Shown here: piece by piece, positions 1 to 7,696 of the stretch
Layout of the letters: each line of letters begins with the position of its first letter
Position numbering within the stretch: position 1 is the stretch's first letter
NCBI GenBank assembly: GCA_017529085.1
Contig: JAFXOC010000329.1
Coordinates: forward strand, 1-15,598
Source of the DNA: Selenomonadaceae bacterium
GTDB taxonomy: Bacteria > Bacillota > Negativicutes > Selenomonadales > Selenomonadaceae
DNA: 15,598 bases
Direction: 5' to 3'
Program-made: the position numbers and the translations under genes
The notes under the pieces: model-generated
Databases searched by the model: none
What the model was told of the DNA's origin: nothing
What the model saw: the letters and a program-made list of their open reading frames with translations, nothing else

Positions 1-95
1 CTTTTTTGTAAAAAAGAAAAGAGAAAAAGAAAGAAGCAAAGAAAAAGAGAAAAGAAAAAACTTTGGCAACCGGTTTTAGATTTACGCAGACATTT

Positions 96-1151
96 TTATT
101 TTAAAACCATTTGATTTATAGCCGTTAAAATTGTTTCGGGTGAGATTTTTTTCATGCACTCGTTGGTTTTGTACTTGCAAGAGCGTTTGTTGCAGCCGCT
201 GCATGAATGAGGCGTGACGATGAACGTGTTTTCGCCGAAAAGAGGCGCGTACATGGCGGGTTCGGTGGGACCCCATAGGCTTATGGTTTTAAGCCCCACT
301 AAGCTCGCTATGTGCAATGGACCGCTGTCTGGCGTTAGTAAGAGCGTTGCCTTTGTGAAAACTGCGGCAAGTTCCGTTATAGTGGTTTTACCCGCAATGG
401 AAACGCCGCGGTTTAATTTTTTTACTACGCTTTCGATAAAGGGGGCGTCTTTTTTGTTGCCGCAAAAAACTAATTGCGCTTCTTGCGGGATTTTTTCCAA
501 TACTTCCAAGAAAAGTTCCGTCGGGTAGTGTTTGTTGTCCCATGTGGTTTTTAGGTTTACCGTAATAATTTTTTTATCTGTTGAAATTCCTGCGGATTGG
601 AGCAAGTCTTCAGCGAATTGTAATTTTTCCTTTGGTATGGCAACGGAAGGTTTTTCCGCCTCGGAATTGATGTTTATCGCCGATAATATATTAAAATATC
701 TAAGCCCCTTATGGGGGCTTTTTATATTTTCGACAGTTTTCGTCATAAAGAAGGAATTGCCTTCGCTTAATTCGTCTATGCCTATTTTTAGAGCGGATTT
801 TGCCATTTTTGACAATATTCCCGTCAAAAATAGGGAATGTATATCCAAGACAACGTCGAATTCATAATCAGACAACAATTTTTTCGCTTCGTTAAGAAGT
901 TTGACGGTCTGTATGAAATGCCCGGAGGATACGGCTTTGTCAAAGGGGCGTCTATCCCACAACAAAATATTGTCAACGCTTTTTGAGAGTTTTAAAATTT
1001 CGCTCGCCGGAGGGCTGACAAGCCAAGATACTCTTGAATTCGGAATATGTTTTTTTATGGCGTCAGCTACGGGCAAAGCCGTAATCACGTCCCCAATGGA
1101 ACTTAACCTCACAATTAAAAATTCTTTGCCCACGCCTTTAACTCCCATCAT
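96..1151 (-). CDS. Glycosyltransferase family 9 (heptosyltransferase-type, LPS core)
   Basis: A 351-aa protein that should transfer an ADP-heptose or similar sugar to the lipopolysaccharide core at the cytoplasmic face of the inner membrane. The N-terminus (residues 10-30) has the GT9 start pattern of a beta strand followed by RLSSIGDVITALPV. The C-terminal half has the nucleotide-sugar motif TPDSGPLHIA at about 273-282, followed by WGPTEP. A cysteine cluster (C317, C320, C325, C332; CSGCNKRSCKYKTNECM) is typical of many GT9 proteins. Length is normal for the family. The start is taken as the first of two ATGs, about 11 nt after GGAGGTG. That site sits inside a strong hairpin (separate entry), so translation may be controlled. 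It is divergent from the chemotaxis receptor. The exact acceptor sugar cannot be told from sequence. Confidence 0.9.
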   Translation of the reverse strand: MMGVKGVGKEFLIVRLSSIGDVITALPVADAIKKHIPNSRVSWLVSPPASEILKLSKSVDNILLWDRRPFDKAVSSGHFIQTVKLLNEAKKLLSDYEFDVVLDIHSLFLTGILSKMAKSALKIGIDELSEGNSFFMTKTVENIKSPHKGLRYFNILSAININSEAEKPSVAIPKEKLQFAEDLLQSAGISTDKKIITVNLKTTWDNKHYPTELFLEVLEKIPQEAQLVFCGNKKDAPFIESVVKKLNRGVSIAGKTTITELAAVFTKATLLLTPDSGPLHIASLVGLKTISLWGPTEPAMYAPLFGENTFIVTPHSCSGCNKRSCKYKTNECMKKISPETILTAINQMVLK

Positions 1152-1160
1152 TGGTATTTT

Positions 1161-1193
1161 TACACCTCCACAGCCTTTGGCGGTGGAGGTGTA
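1161..1193 (-). promoter_or_regulatory. Hairpin sequestering the ribosome binding site of the GT9 gene
   Basis: Arms 1161-1171 and 1183-1193 are perfectly complementary (11 bp, TACACCTCCAC / GTGGAGGTGTA). Inside them is a further 3-bp GCC/GGC stem with a 3-nt loop. In the minus-strand mRNA the 3' arm carries the GGAGGTG Shine-Dalgarno sequence and the 5' arm carries its exact complement, so the ribosome site is paired when the hairpin folds. It lies 9 nt before the start codon. It is not followed by a T-run in either direction, so it is not a classical terminator. Confidence 0.6.
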
Positions 1194-1207
1194 TCGTCAA
1201 TAAGAAC

Positions 1208-1213
1208 ATTATA
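1208..1213 (-). promoter_or_regulatory. Possible -10 element for the GT9 gene
   Basis: The minus strand reads TATAAT here, 15 nt upstream of the hairpin. No good -35 hexamer is present at 17 nt (only T-rich sequence). Transcription from it would start near 1201 and place the hairpin at the very 5' end of the mRNA. Confidence 0.35.
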
Positions 1214-1248
1214 ATACAAACAAGCAAAAAAATAAATGAGAAAAATCA

Positions 1249-1277
1249 TTGCTAACCGATAAAATAATTGGTATAAT
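1249..1277 (+). promoter_or_regulatory. Sigma-70/A-type promoter of the chemotaxis receptor gene
   Basis: TTGCTA at 1249-1254, a 17-nt spacer, then a perfect TATAAT at 1272-1277. It lies 33 nt upstream of the receptor start codon. The spacing and the consensus -10 support a housekeeping-sigma promoter. Confidence 0.7.
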
Positions 1278-1310
1278 TTTAGCAATGAATGTTAAAGGAG
1301 GAATCCCCCA

Positions 1311-3014
1311 ATGGATAACATTAAAGTTACCCACAAACTGTTCGCTTTGGTAGCCGTCGCTATTTTGGCGATGATAGCCATAGGTGTCAAAGGTTGGATG
1401 TCGCTTAATCAGGCGGATGCGGACGTAAACCATCTTAGAGAAAGAAACATCGAATCCGTTGAATATTTGGGCAATCTGCGCGAGGATTTGCAGGGCGCAA
1501 GAGGTTTTTATTATTCTGTTTTGGCGGATTCTGCGCGAGCTGCGGAACTTGCAAAAAAGACCGACGAGCAGGTAAACCAATTTGACAAAAATTTTGAAGA
1601 ATTTGCAAAAATTATAAAAGACAGCCCGGCGGCCGTGGAAAAGGCAAATAAAGTAAAGAGCGTATGGGAAGATTATAAGAAGAATACGCACATCGCCATG
1701 GACTTAGCGCTTGCAGGCGATACGGCGGGTTCTCTTAAACACTATAACGATACGGCACTAAAAGAACGTCAGACATTGGGTAAACTCTTGGACGAGCTTA
1801 TGCAGATGGCGAAAAAAGGCGCGGACGACGCTGTTGTTTTAAGTGAAGACAGAGTCAGAAGCGCGGCTATGATAATGGTCGCCATGATGATTGCGGCAGG
1901 TGTTGTTTCTATCGGTATCGGTACTGTGTTAGGCAAAGGAATCAGCGCATCCCTTAATGGCATGATAGAACTCTCCAATAAGTTAAAAGACGGAGATTTC
2001 AGGATAACAGGCGAAAGAAGCGAGAGGGGCGACGAGTTTGGCGATGCGGAACGCGCCCTTTACGATATGCGCTCTTCCATGAATAAGTTTATGAGGAGCA
2101 TTGCGGAATCTAGCGAAAAACTTTCAGCTTCCGCAGAAGAAATGACGGCAAATTCCCTTGAAACGGCAAAAGCCGCAACGTCCGTGGCGCAAGCCGTGGC
2201 GGATTCGGTCGAAGTCGTGGAGCGTCAACAAGCTTCAGTCGCTAACGGAAACGAGCTTGTTTCTATGATAACAAGCGCCGTCGACGACATGAGAAACGTA
2301 GCGGACGAAGTCGCAAGCAATTCCGCAAAGGCGGCGGATATGGCGACAACGGGCGATAAGGAAGTAAGTTCATCCGTAAACCAGATTAAAAACGTGGCTG
2401 AAACAGTCAATATGACGGCTCAGCTTGTAAACAAGTTGGGAGAACGCTCTCAAGAAATAGGCGCTATCGTGGACGCAATTTCGGGCATTGCAGACCAGAC
2501 CAACCTTCTTGCGCTAAACGCGGCGATAGAAGCGGCGAGAGCGGGAGAACACGGCAGAGGTTTTGCGGTCGTGGCGGAAGAGGTGCGAAAACTTGCGGAG
2601 CAATCTGGGCAGGCGGCGCAACAAATTTCAACGCTTATCGGCGCAATTCAGAACGATACCTCAAGCGCGGTCGCTTCCATGAACGACGGCAGGGAAGCCG
2701 TTATTCAAGGCACGCAATCCGTTGAAGGCTTGCGCGATGTGTTTGGGCAAATAACAACGCTAATATCGGAAGTTTCCGCGAACGTAAATCGTATGTCTGC
2801 GGCTGTTGCGGGCGTATCGGAAAGAACCGACGGCATAGCAGGCGAAATGAGCGCCATAGGGGACGGCGCAAATACGGTTACGGATCAAATGCAATCCGTT
2901 TCCGCCGCAACGGAAGAACAATCCGCATCTTCGGAAGAAATTGCTTCCGCGAGCGACGCATTGGCGAAGATGGCGCAGGATATGCAGAACGATTTGCGTA
3001 AGTTTAGATATTAG
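1311..3014 (+). CDS. Methyl-accepting chemotaxis protein, four-helix-bundle sensor type
   Basis: A 567-aa inner-membrane chemoreceptor that should control CheA kinase through CheW. Transmembrane helix 1 is at about residues 8-26. A periplasmic helical sensor of about 155 residues follows, resembling the 4HB_MCP domain. Transmembrane helix 2 is at about 185-207, a HAMP domain at about 208-260, then a long coiled-coil signalling domain. The hairpin tip is highly conserved (about 383-432, with DQTNLLALNAAIEAARAGEH and GRGFAVVAEEVRKLAEQS). No C-terminal CheR-tethering pentapeptide is present. The start is fixed by AAAGGAGG at 1294-1301, 9 nt before ATG, and a consensus promoter precedes it. No other chemotaxis gene is nearby, and the ligand cannot be predicted. 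Confidence 0.95.
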   Translation: MDNIKVTHKLFALVAVAILAMIAIGVKGWMSLNQADADVNHLRERNIESVEYLGNLREDLQGARGFYYSVLADSARAAELAKKTDEQVNQFDKNFEEFAKIIKDSPAAVEKANKVKSVWEDYKKNTHIAMDLALAGDTAGSLKHYNDTALKERQTLGKLLDELMQMAKKGADDAVVLSEDRVRSAAMIMVAMMIAAGVVSIGIGTVLGKGISASLNGMIELSNKLKDGDFRITGERSERGDEFGDAERALYDMRSSMNKFMRSIAESSEKLSASAEEMTANSLETAKAATSVAQAVADSVEVVERQQASVANGNELVSMITSAVDDMRNVADEVASNSAKAADMATTGDKEVSSSVNQIKNVAETVNMTAQLVNKLGERSQEIGAIVDAISGIADQTNLLALNAAIEAARAGEHGRGFAVVAEEVRKLAEQSGQAAQQISTLIGAIQNDTSSAVASMNDGREAVIQGTQSVEGLRDVFGQITTLISEVSANVNRMSAAVAGVSERTDGIAGEMSAIGDGANTVTDQMQSVSAATEEQSASSEEIASASDALAKMAQDMQNDLRKFRY

Positions 3015-3134
3015 GACACCACCTATTCCGGAATGGAGAAATTTAAGAAACGAATTTCAATATAACGCAAAATAGCCTTCAGTATGGAGGATGGACAGTC
3101 GCAAAGCGACATGAATAAATTCTCAAAACGAACT

Positions 3135-3181
3135 AAAAAAGCTGTGAAAAAATAATTTTGATTTTTTTCACAGCTTTTTTT
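3135..3181 (+). terminator. Rho-independent terminator after the chemoreceptor gene
   Basis: GCTGTG (3141-3146) pairs with CACAGC (3169-3174). The stem is extended on both sides by A6/T6 pairs (3135-3140 with 3175-3180, 3147-3152 with 3163-3168), with a loop of about 10 nt and a final T-run. The A-rich left side means it could also work on the other strand. It separates the receptor gene from the central module. Confidence 0.85.
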
Positions 3182-3245
3182 ATCGTGAGGGTCTGTGATT
3201 GGATGACGAAAAAAAGCAAAAGGTAAAAATTTTTAACATCGTATG

Positions 3246-3254
3246 TGCTACACT
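3246..3254 (+). promoter_or_regulatory. Possible extended -10 promoter of the central gene module
   Basis: TGCTACACT is an extended -10 (TGn then TACACT at 3249-3254). No convincing -35 is seen in the A/T-rich sequence at 3226-3231. Predicted transcription would start near 3261, just upstream of AAAAAGGTGATGAAC and the ATG at 3283. This favours the short start for the first gene. Confidence 0.4.
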
Positions 3255-3282
3255 GTTATCAGACAAGAAAAAGGTGATGAAC

Positions 3283-4389
3283 ATGAGAGAGGCAACTCAA
3301 AGAAGCGAGAAGATGAGTGGCGATCGAAAAAATCGACATCTGCTTTCCGAATGTCCCCACTGCCATAGCATACTCGATGATACTAAAGTAGAATATGTCG
3401 GCAATATTCCCGTTTCCTTTTATATGCACGCGGGAAATTTCGGGTTGTTTGAGGACGAACTTTGTCAAAGCGTGGTTGATGCCGTAAATTCCGGCAATAT
3501 TACCAACAAATGTCTATATTGCCATGAGATATTGGCAACTTCCAAAATTGATATGAAAAAAAGGTGGTGGAACTATCATTGGAAATATAACTCCAAACAT
3601 GATATACAGGTTAAATTCACATATAATCGCATTGACACACAATACGATTATTCAGCAATAGAACTGCCCATATTGAAAATAAACGAAAATGCAAAAATAG
3701 TATGGTACGATGATAACATACACACATCGGAAAAAAGTAATTACAGCGGTGTCAATTGGCATTGTCTTTATAGCGATGAAGATAATGTTGCGGACTTTAC
3801 TGCTCTACGAAATGGATGCGGACATAGTTTTACCGATTTGGCAATCGACAATGTTTGTTATCAAAACTGTAGCGGGCGACAGAAAGAGTACATCCAAACA
3901 ATTCTGCGTTTACCTGATTGGGAAATTCGTGAAGTGCAATATCCGTCAAATCCTAATTTTCGTATTGAAGACATAGATTGTAAAGAAATGGCAATTTCTT
4001 TAAAGCGATTTTATGTCGACCAAGCGGTTATATTGGAATTGGCTCGTATAGTAGCTATGGACAGTTGTACGGAGAGAGATCTTAATTTACTGAGGGATAA
4101 AATCAATGGAAAAATTATAAGACGAATGCTGACGACTTGCCCATATTGCCATAAAGATATGACGGGCGAACGGGTAAAATTCAACGTCAATATACCGGTG
4201 AAATTTCACACAATCAATGGGATTATTCGTATCGATAAGCAGGAAATATGCCAAAATGTAGTGGAGACCGTACAAAACGGAAATGTGACGGGTGAGTGTC
4301 TGCGTTGTCATCACTTGCTGACTGAAAATGATATTAATCCCGTTAAGGATGGCTGGCAGTTTAGTTGGCGTTATGATCCTCACAATTAA
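3283..4389 (+). CDS. Unknown protein with two zinc-ribbon-like CX2C-X49-CX2C repeats
   Basis: I do not recognise this family. The protein has 368 aa from ATG 3283. A longer TTG start at 3199 is possible, but an extended -10 lies inside that extension. Two homologous domains lie at the ends. Domain 1 (residues about 20-107) has C24, C27, C77, C80; domain 2 (about 282-368) has C286, C289, C339, C342. Spacing is identical in both, and shared motifs include CPxCH, NIPV(S/K)F, the (L/I)CQ(S/N)VV stretch, (N/E)CLxCH and a closing W-x-YH/FS-W-(K/R)-Y. The middle (about 108-280) adds W159-H160-C161, C179, H181, C192 and C196, possibly another metal site. The layout suggests zinc-stabilised modules that bind nucleic acid or protein, but this is inference. 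It is the first gene of the module, 40 nt before the next. Confidence 0.75.
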   Translation: MREATQRSEKMSGDRKNRHLLSECPHCHSILDDTKVEYVGNIPVSFYMHAGNFGLFEDELCQSVVDAVNSGNITNKCLYCHEILATSKIDMKKRWWNYHWKYNSKHDIQVKFTYNRIDTQYDYSAIELPILKINENAKIVWYDDNIHTSEKSNYSGVNWHCLYSDEDNVADFTALRNGCGHSFTDLAIDNVCYQNCSGRQKEYIQTILRLPDWEIREVQYPSNPNFRIEDIDCKEMAISLKRFYVDQAVILELARIVAMDSCTERDLNLLRDKINGKIIRRMLTTCPYCHKDMTGERVKFNVNIPVKFHTINGIIRIDKQEICQNVVETVQNGNVTGECLRCHHLLTENDINPVKDGWQFSWRYDPHN

Positions 4390-4429
4390 AACAGACATAT
4401 ACAATTCAAAGAGAAGGAGCGGATAAACC

Positions 4430-4891
4430 ATGAACAATCGCAAGCGGCAAAAACTCAAAAATACGCGTGGCGTAAAATTAAACAAATTGCAAATCTGGAA
4501 TCTGCGTCAAACTTTTGCCACATATATTGCCGGAGGGTTAAGGCAGTTTATGAACCGTAACATTTATGGATATCCGTCGGATTTAGAAAGAAATGAAAAG
4601 GAAGACCCGGATGGCTCAATCGCTATGCAGGAGTGGAGAGCCATCCTCAAGGAAATGCTGTGGTCGTTTGAACAGATTGCAAATGATATGAAGGATACTC
4701 CTACAATGAAATGGTATGGGGAGCGATACAAAATACTACGAAATCAAGGCATATCAGATATTGATATTCTTCTATCATCAAAATTGCCGGATATACCGAG
4801 GGATATTTACCAAGCAGATATAAAACACGGCGAACGTCTGCCACACGGCATTGATTTATTCGCCAAATATTTTCTTGATCTTTGGGATTAG
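4430..4891 (+). CDS. Small phage-type hypothetical protein, paralogue A
   Basis: A 153-aa cytoplasmic protein starting with a basic stretch (RKRQKLKN). It matches, from memory, a family of small proteins common in Firmicutes phages and prophages, with a pattern of W-x-L-x-x-T near the start, GYP, then EW-x-x-IL-x-x-M(L/I)-x-(S/A)FE, and an ending LF-x-KYF-x-x-LWD. Here these are IWNLRQTFATYI (23-34), GYPSDL (47-52), MQEWRAILKEMLWSFEQIAN (66-85) and GIDLFAKYFLDLWD at the C-terminus. No function is known to me. AAGGAG at 4414-4419 sets the start, 10 nt away. It is clearly related to the gene at 8722-9219 in this window (shared LK-x-MLWSFE-x-IA and LFA-x-x-F). The next gene follows after 19 nt. 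Confidence 0.8.
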   Translation: MNNRKRQKLKNTRGVKLNKLQIWNLRQTFATYIAGGLRQFMNRNIYGYPSDLERNEKEDPDGSIAMQEWRAILKEMLWSFEQIANDMKDTPTMKWYGERYKILRNQGISDIDILLSSKLPDIPRDIYQADIKHGERLPHGIDLFAKYFLDLWD

Positions 4892-4910
4892 CATAAAGGA
4901 GAGATTAAAC

Positions 4911-5321
4911 ATGGAAAAAGAAAAATTTATCCAAATAGGCAATGACAGATTATGCTTATCAAACATCAAAGCGTACGGCATCAAGACTTGGAATCGCTAT
5001 TTCGTTCGTAACGAAACAAACTCGGAAGTTGACCGTTTTACATACAATTCGGCTTTTAATATGTATAGCGAGGTCGAAAATCTGTACGCGAACAACGATC
5101 CGATGGTCGATATCAACGGTTATCCGATTTATATGAATGGAGAGGTAATGCGGGAAGGACAACTTCCTCCTAACGCATTCGATATAGAAGTCAGCCGAGT
5201 ACTTTATGTTTATGCGTTGCCGGAACGGCGAGCATTTTTATATGTCGCAGGGCGCGTGGATTTTGACATTGATGAAATAGTTGCAAAACTAGACCGCCTA
5301 TTCCTAGAAGAAAAATTCTAA
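4911..5321 (+). CDS. Hypothetical protein, 136 aa
   Basis: A protein of unknown function without signal peptide or membrane segment. The start is ATG 4911 because AAAGGAGAG lies 7 nt upstream (4895-4903). An in-frame upstream ATG at 4851 would overlap the previous gene and has no comparable site. The N-terminus (residues 5-30) reads like short beta strands (FIQIGNDRLCLSNIKAYGIK). The C-terminus is a charged amphipathic helix with IDEIVAKLDRLFLEE. A small beta-rich pleckstrin-like fold is imaginable but not supported by a motif. It is transcribed with its neighbours, 19 nt after the preceding stop. Confidence 0.7.
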   Translation: MEKEKFIQIGNDRLCLSNIKAYGIKTWNRYFVRNETNSEVDRFTYNSAFNMYSEVENLYANNDPMVDINGYPIYMNGEVMREGQLPPNAFDIEVSRVLYVYALPERRAFLYVAGRVDFDIDEIVAKLDRLFLEEKF

Positions 5322-5343
5322 ATGAGTTATAAATTAGCAGGAA

Positions 5344-5371
5344 TTGACATTGACTCTGTCGAATAAACGAT
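5344..5371 (+). promoter_or_regulatory. Possible promoter upstream of the WYL regulator gene
   Basis: A perfect TTGACA at 5344-5349 is followed after 16 nt by AACGAT (5366-5371), a poor -10. It lies in the 68-nt gap before the WYL gene, the widest gap in the first eight genes of the module. It might give the regulator its own transcription, but support is weak. Confidence 0.25.
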
Positions 5372-5389
5372 AGCCGAGGATGTGAGAGT

Positions 5390-6379
5390 ATGTATCCTTA
5401 CGGAGTTCAGGACAAAAAGTCGTTAAATATGCTGATTTTAGAGATTTTGGAGCAATACTCCGACAGCGAACACCGTTTGACGCAAATGGAGATTGTAAAA
5501 CTCTTAAATAAGAATTATGGCATCGAGTGCAAGCGCCAAACAGTCAAAAATAATATTACCCTTCTGAAAGACATGGGGTATGAGATTTCAGTGCAAGGCG
5601 GCATTTACCTTATGTCTAGCCGATTCGAGGAAGCAGAACTTCGTATGCTGATTGACAGTGTTCTCTTTTCCCGTACTCTTTCCGGTTCACAGGCCAAGCG
5701 GCTCATCGAGAAACTGGAAGGGTTGGGCAACAAATACTTTCATGCCAAAGTAAAACACGTTTCTAATTTACCCGAGCTTATACATTCGGACAATAAACAA
5801 GTTTTATTGAATTTGGACGTCTTAAACGATGCCATAGAGCAAGGTAGAAAAGTCAGTTTTATCTATAACCGATACGGAACAGATTTTAAGCTCCATCCGC
5901 GGAGGGACGAACCATATATCGTTAATCCTTACCAGATGGTCGCTAATCAGGGACGATACTATCTTTTGGGAAATTATGACAAGTATGACAATATTTCCCA
6001 TTACCGTTTGGATTGCATGACTTATGTACAAATGCTTGATGAGAAAGCGAAGCCAAAAAATCAAGTGGAAGAGTTCGCTCAGGGCTACAGCTTGCCCAAG
6101 CACATGGCAGAGCATATCTATATGTATAGCGGTCAGAGCGTACAAGTAAAGATAAAGACTACCGATGAAATGATGGGACAGCTTATAGATTGGTTTGGAA
6201 GGGATTTTCGTATTTTACGGGAAGATGACGATGGACTGATTGTGTCGGTCACTTGCAACGAAATTGCGATGAAGTATTGGGCATTGCAATATGGGGAGTA
6301 TGCTGAGATTTTGGAGCCGAAGAGTTTGCGTGATTCGATAAAGAAGGCTGTGAAGTATATGCGTAAGGTTTATAGGTAG
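5390..6379 (+). CDS. WYL-domain transcriptional regulator
   Basis: A 329-aa DNA-binding regulator. Residues about 10-70 form a winged helix-turn-helix (QMEIVKLLNKNYGIECKRQT, then VKNNITLLKDMGY). The WYL domain follows at about 140-215, with the core YYLLGNYDKYDNISHYRLD (190-208) in place of the family's name-giving W-Y-L run. A C-terminal extension (about 230-329) ends with a helix of the kind seen in WYL regulators (WALQYGEYAEILEPKSLRDS). WYL domains sense ligands, probably nucleic acids or nucleotides, and often control phage-defence loci. The stop is at 6377-6379 and the nuclease gene begins within 10 nt, so the two are coupled. GAGG at 5375-5378 is 11 nt from ATG, a moderate ribosome site. 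It probably regulates this module. Confidence 0.88.
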   Translation: MYPYGVQDKKSLNMLILEILEQYSDSEHRLTQMEIVKLLNKNYGIECKRQTVKNNITLLKDMGYEISVQGGIYLMSSRFEEAELRMLIDSVLFSRTLSGSQAKRLIEKLEGLGNKYFHAKVKHVSNLPELIHSDNKQVLLNLDVLNDAIEQGRKVSFIYNRYGTDFKLHPRRDEPYIVNPYQMVANQGRYYLLGNYDKYDNISHYRLDCMTYVQMLDEKAKPKNQVEEFAQGYSLPKHMAEHIYMYSGQSVQVKIKTTDEMMGQLIDWFGRDFRILREDDDGLIVSVTCNEIAMKYWALQYGEYAEILEPKSLRDSIKKAVKYMRKVYR

Positions 6380-6388
6380 GTGAGTATT

Positions 6389-7696
6389 GTGTCGGATATG
6401 GATAAAAATTCTATATTGTCTTTTTTGGATGGCGTAAAGCCGATTGTTGACAAGATACAAAGTGAAGAATGCGCCAAGAAAATACTGGGTGAAAACTTCA
6501 ACCTATTTTCCATCTTAGGGATCCAAGAGCGGGAAGTTTATATTTGCCGAATGATTGGTGAATTATTGTCTCCTCAAGGAGCACATGGATTAGGCTCAGT
6601 TTTTATCAAGCATTTTTTTAAACAAAAAAAGTTTGCAGCGCTCAACATCACGGATGCCGAATTAGAGAATGCCATAGTAGTATGCGAGGATTCTACTATG
6701 GAAGGAAGGCGCATTGATTTTACCATCCAGACCGCATCGTGGATTATTCCCATTGAGGTAAAAATTGGCGCTCCAGACCAGCCGAATCAATGTGCGGATT
6801 ACTTCTTTGAAATTGAAAACCGAGCGAAAATTTACGGTAGAAAGCCATCTAATTTATATTATCTTACACTGGATGGCAGGCGTCCTTCATCTATCAGTAT
6901 GACTGGTAAAGACAAGTCTAAGTTAGATGATCGCGATGTGGAAACGTTAACTTGGAAAGAAAATATACTTACATGGTTGGAAGAATGTCGTAAGTTAGAC
7001 ACAGTTCAACAGCGCAATATGGTGTTTACAAACATACGTCAGCTTATTGACAATATAAAGGGGTGGGAGAAAAGTATGGACGACGAACTATTGACCTATA
7101 TCGAATCAGATCCGGAAAAACTAAACAGCGCGATTCAGATATGGCGCAACATGGAAATAAAAAAGAAAAGTATTTGGGAAAAATTTACCAAGCCTTTTAT
7201 TCAATACGGCGAAAAAAATGAAATTACTCACCACATGGATGGATTTTTCCTCGAATTGCGTTACGCAAAAAAAAGTATACCTATTGGAGACCAACAATTG
7301 GATATCAGCTTATGCCTTGGAGGAGATAAAATTCAATTCAAACTTTACCAAGAAGGACATGAAAAGAAGTTTGATGAAATTGTACTAAATGATGAAATTG
7401 TACTAAATTTGGAGATTTTAGAGAAAAGCGATATATTCCATGGAAATGTTGAAAGATTAAATCCATCTGCAGATCACGTGTTCTTCCATGAACTTCTATA
7501 TCCCACTCTATATGAAAAAGAGAATGAACGCATCAGCTTCTCTGATCTCGTCGGTTGTCCATCAACAATGAAACTCGTGTCAGACAATAACATGAGAAAT
7601 TATCTTAATGTTCAAATTAGACCATTGATTGCCAAACTAACAGGTTGGAGTTCTGAGGAAATTATATCATGCGCCAAAAAGACACAGGACTGCTGA
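6389..7696 (+). CDS. PD-(D/E)XK nuclease-superfamily protein (PDDEXK_4-like)
   Basis: A protein of 435 aa from GTG 6389. AGGTGAG at 6378-6384 precedes it by 4 nt; GTG 6380 and ATG 6398 are alternatives. The N-terminal half has the family layout: an early helix with E (REVYICRMIGELLSP), then HGLGSVFIKHFF, then the catalytic core RRIDF ... IPIEVKIGAPDQPNQCADYF. D110, E123 and K125 (GTG numbering) form the D...ExK triad, and the Q-rich helix with a conserved Y follows. All core residues look intact, so DNA cleavage is plausible. The C-terminal part (from about 215) is unassigned. Proteins of this family often sit in defence islands. A perfect 18-bp tandem duplication lies at 7373-7408. The end overlaps the next gene by 28 nt. 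Confidence 0.82.
   Translation: MSDMDKNSILSFLDGVKPIVDKIQSEECAKKILGENFNLFSILGIQEREVYICRMIGELLSPQGAHGLGSVFIKHFFKQKKFAALNITDAELENAIVVCEDSTMEGRRIDFTIQTASWIIPIEVKIGAPDQPNQCADYFFEIENRAKIYGRKPSNLYYLTLDGRRPSSISMTGKDKSKLDDRDVETLTWKENILTWLEECRKLDTVQQRNMVFTNIRQLIDNIKGWEKSMDDELLTYIESDPEKLNSAIQIWRNMEIKKKSIWEKFTKPFIQYGEKNEITHHMDGFFLELRYAKKSIPIGDQQLDISLCLGGDKIQFKLYQEGHEKKFDEIVLNDEIVLNLEILEKSDIFHGNVERLNPSADHVFFHELLYPTLYEKENERISFSDLVGCPSTMKLVSDNNMRNYLNVQIRPLIAKLTGWSSEEIISCAKKTQDC
7373..7408 (+). repeat. Perfect 18-bp tandem duplication inside the nuclease gene
   Basis: Units 7373-7390 and 7391-7408 are identical (GATGAAATTGTACTAAAT). They encode DEIVLN twice in the C-terminal part of the nuclease-fold protein. 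Being a multiple of three, gain or loss of a unit keeps the frame. Confidence 0.95.

Noticed and set aside
214..1203. Plus-strand open frames inside the GT9 gene and similar opposite-strand frames elsewhere
   Set aside because: They are shadows of well-supported genes, lack ribosome sites and show no recognisable protein pattern.
3033..3134. Two similar 24-nt stretches (3033-3056 and 3111-3134, 17 of 24 identical) that could start tiny peptides M-x-KF-x-KR
   Set aside because: No ribosome site at proper distance for either; the second runs into the terminator stem, so chance or an old duplication is more likely.
3199..3282. 28-residue N-terminal extension of the zinc-ribbon protein from TTG
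   Set aside because: An extended -10 lies inside it and a better ATG follows; kept only as an alternative start.
5322..5366. 14-codon open frame starting right after the 136-aa gene, resembling the start of HAD-type hydrolases (KLAGIDID)
   Set aside because: Too short and without a good ribosome site; the resemblance is a few residues only.
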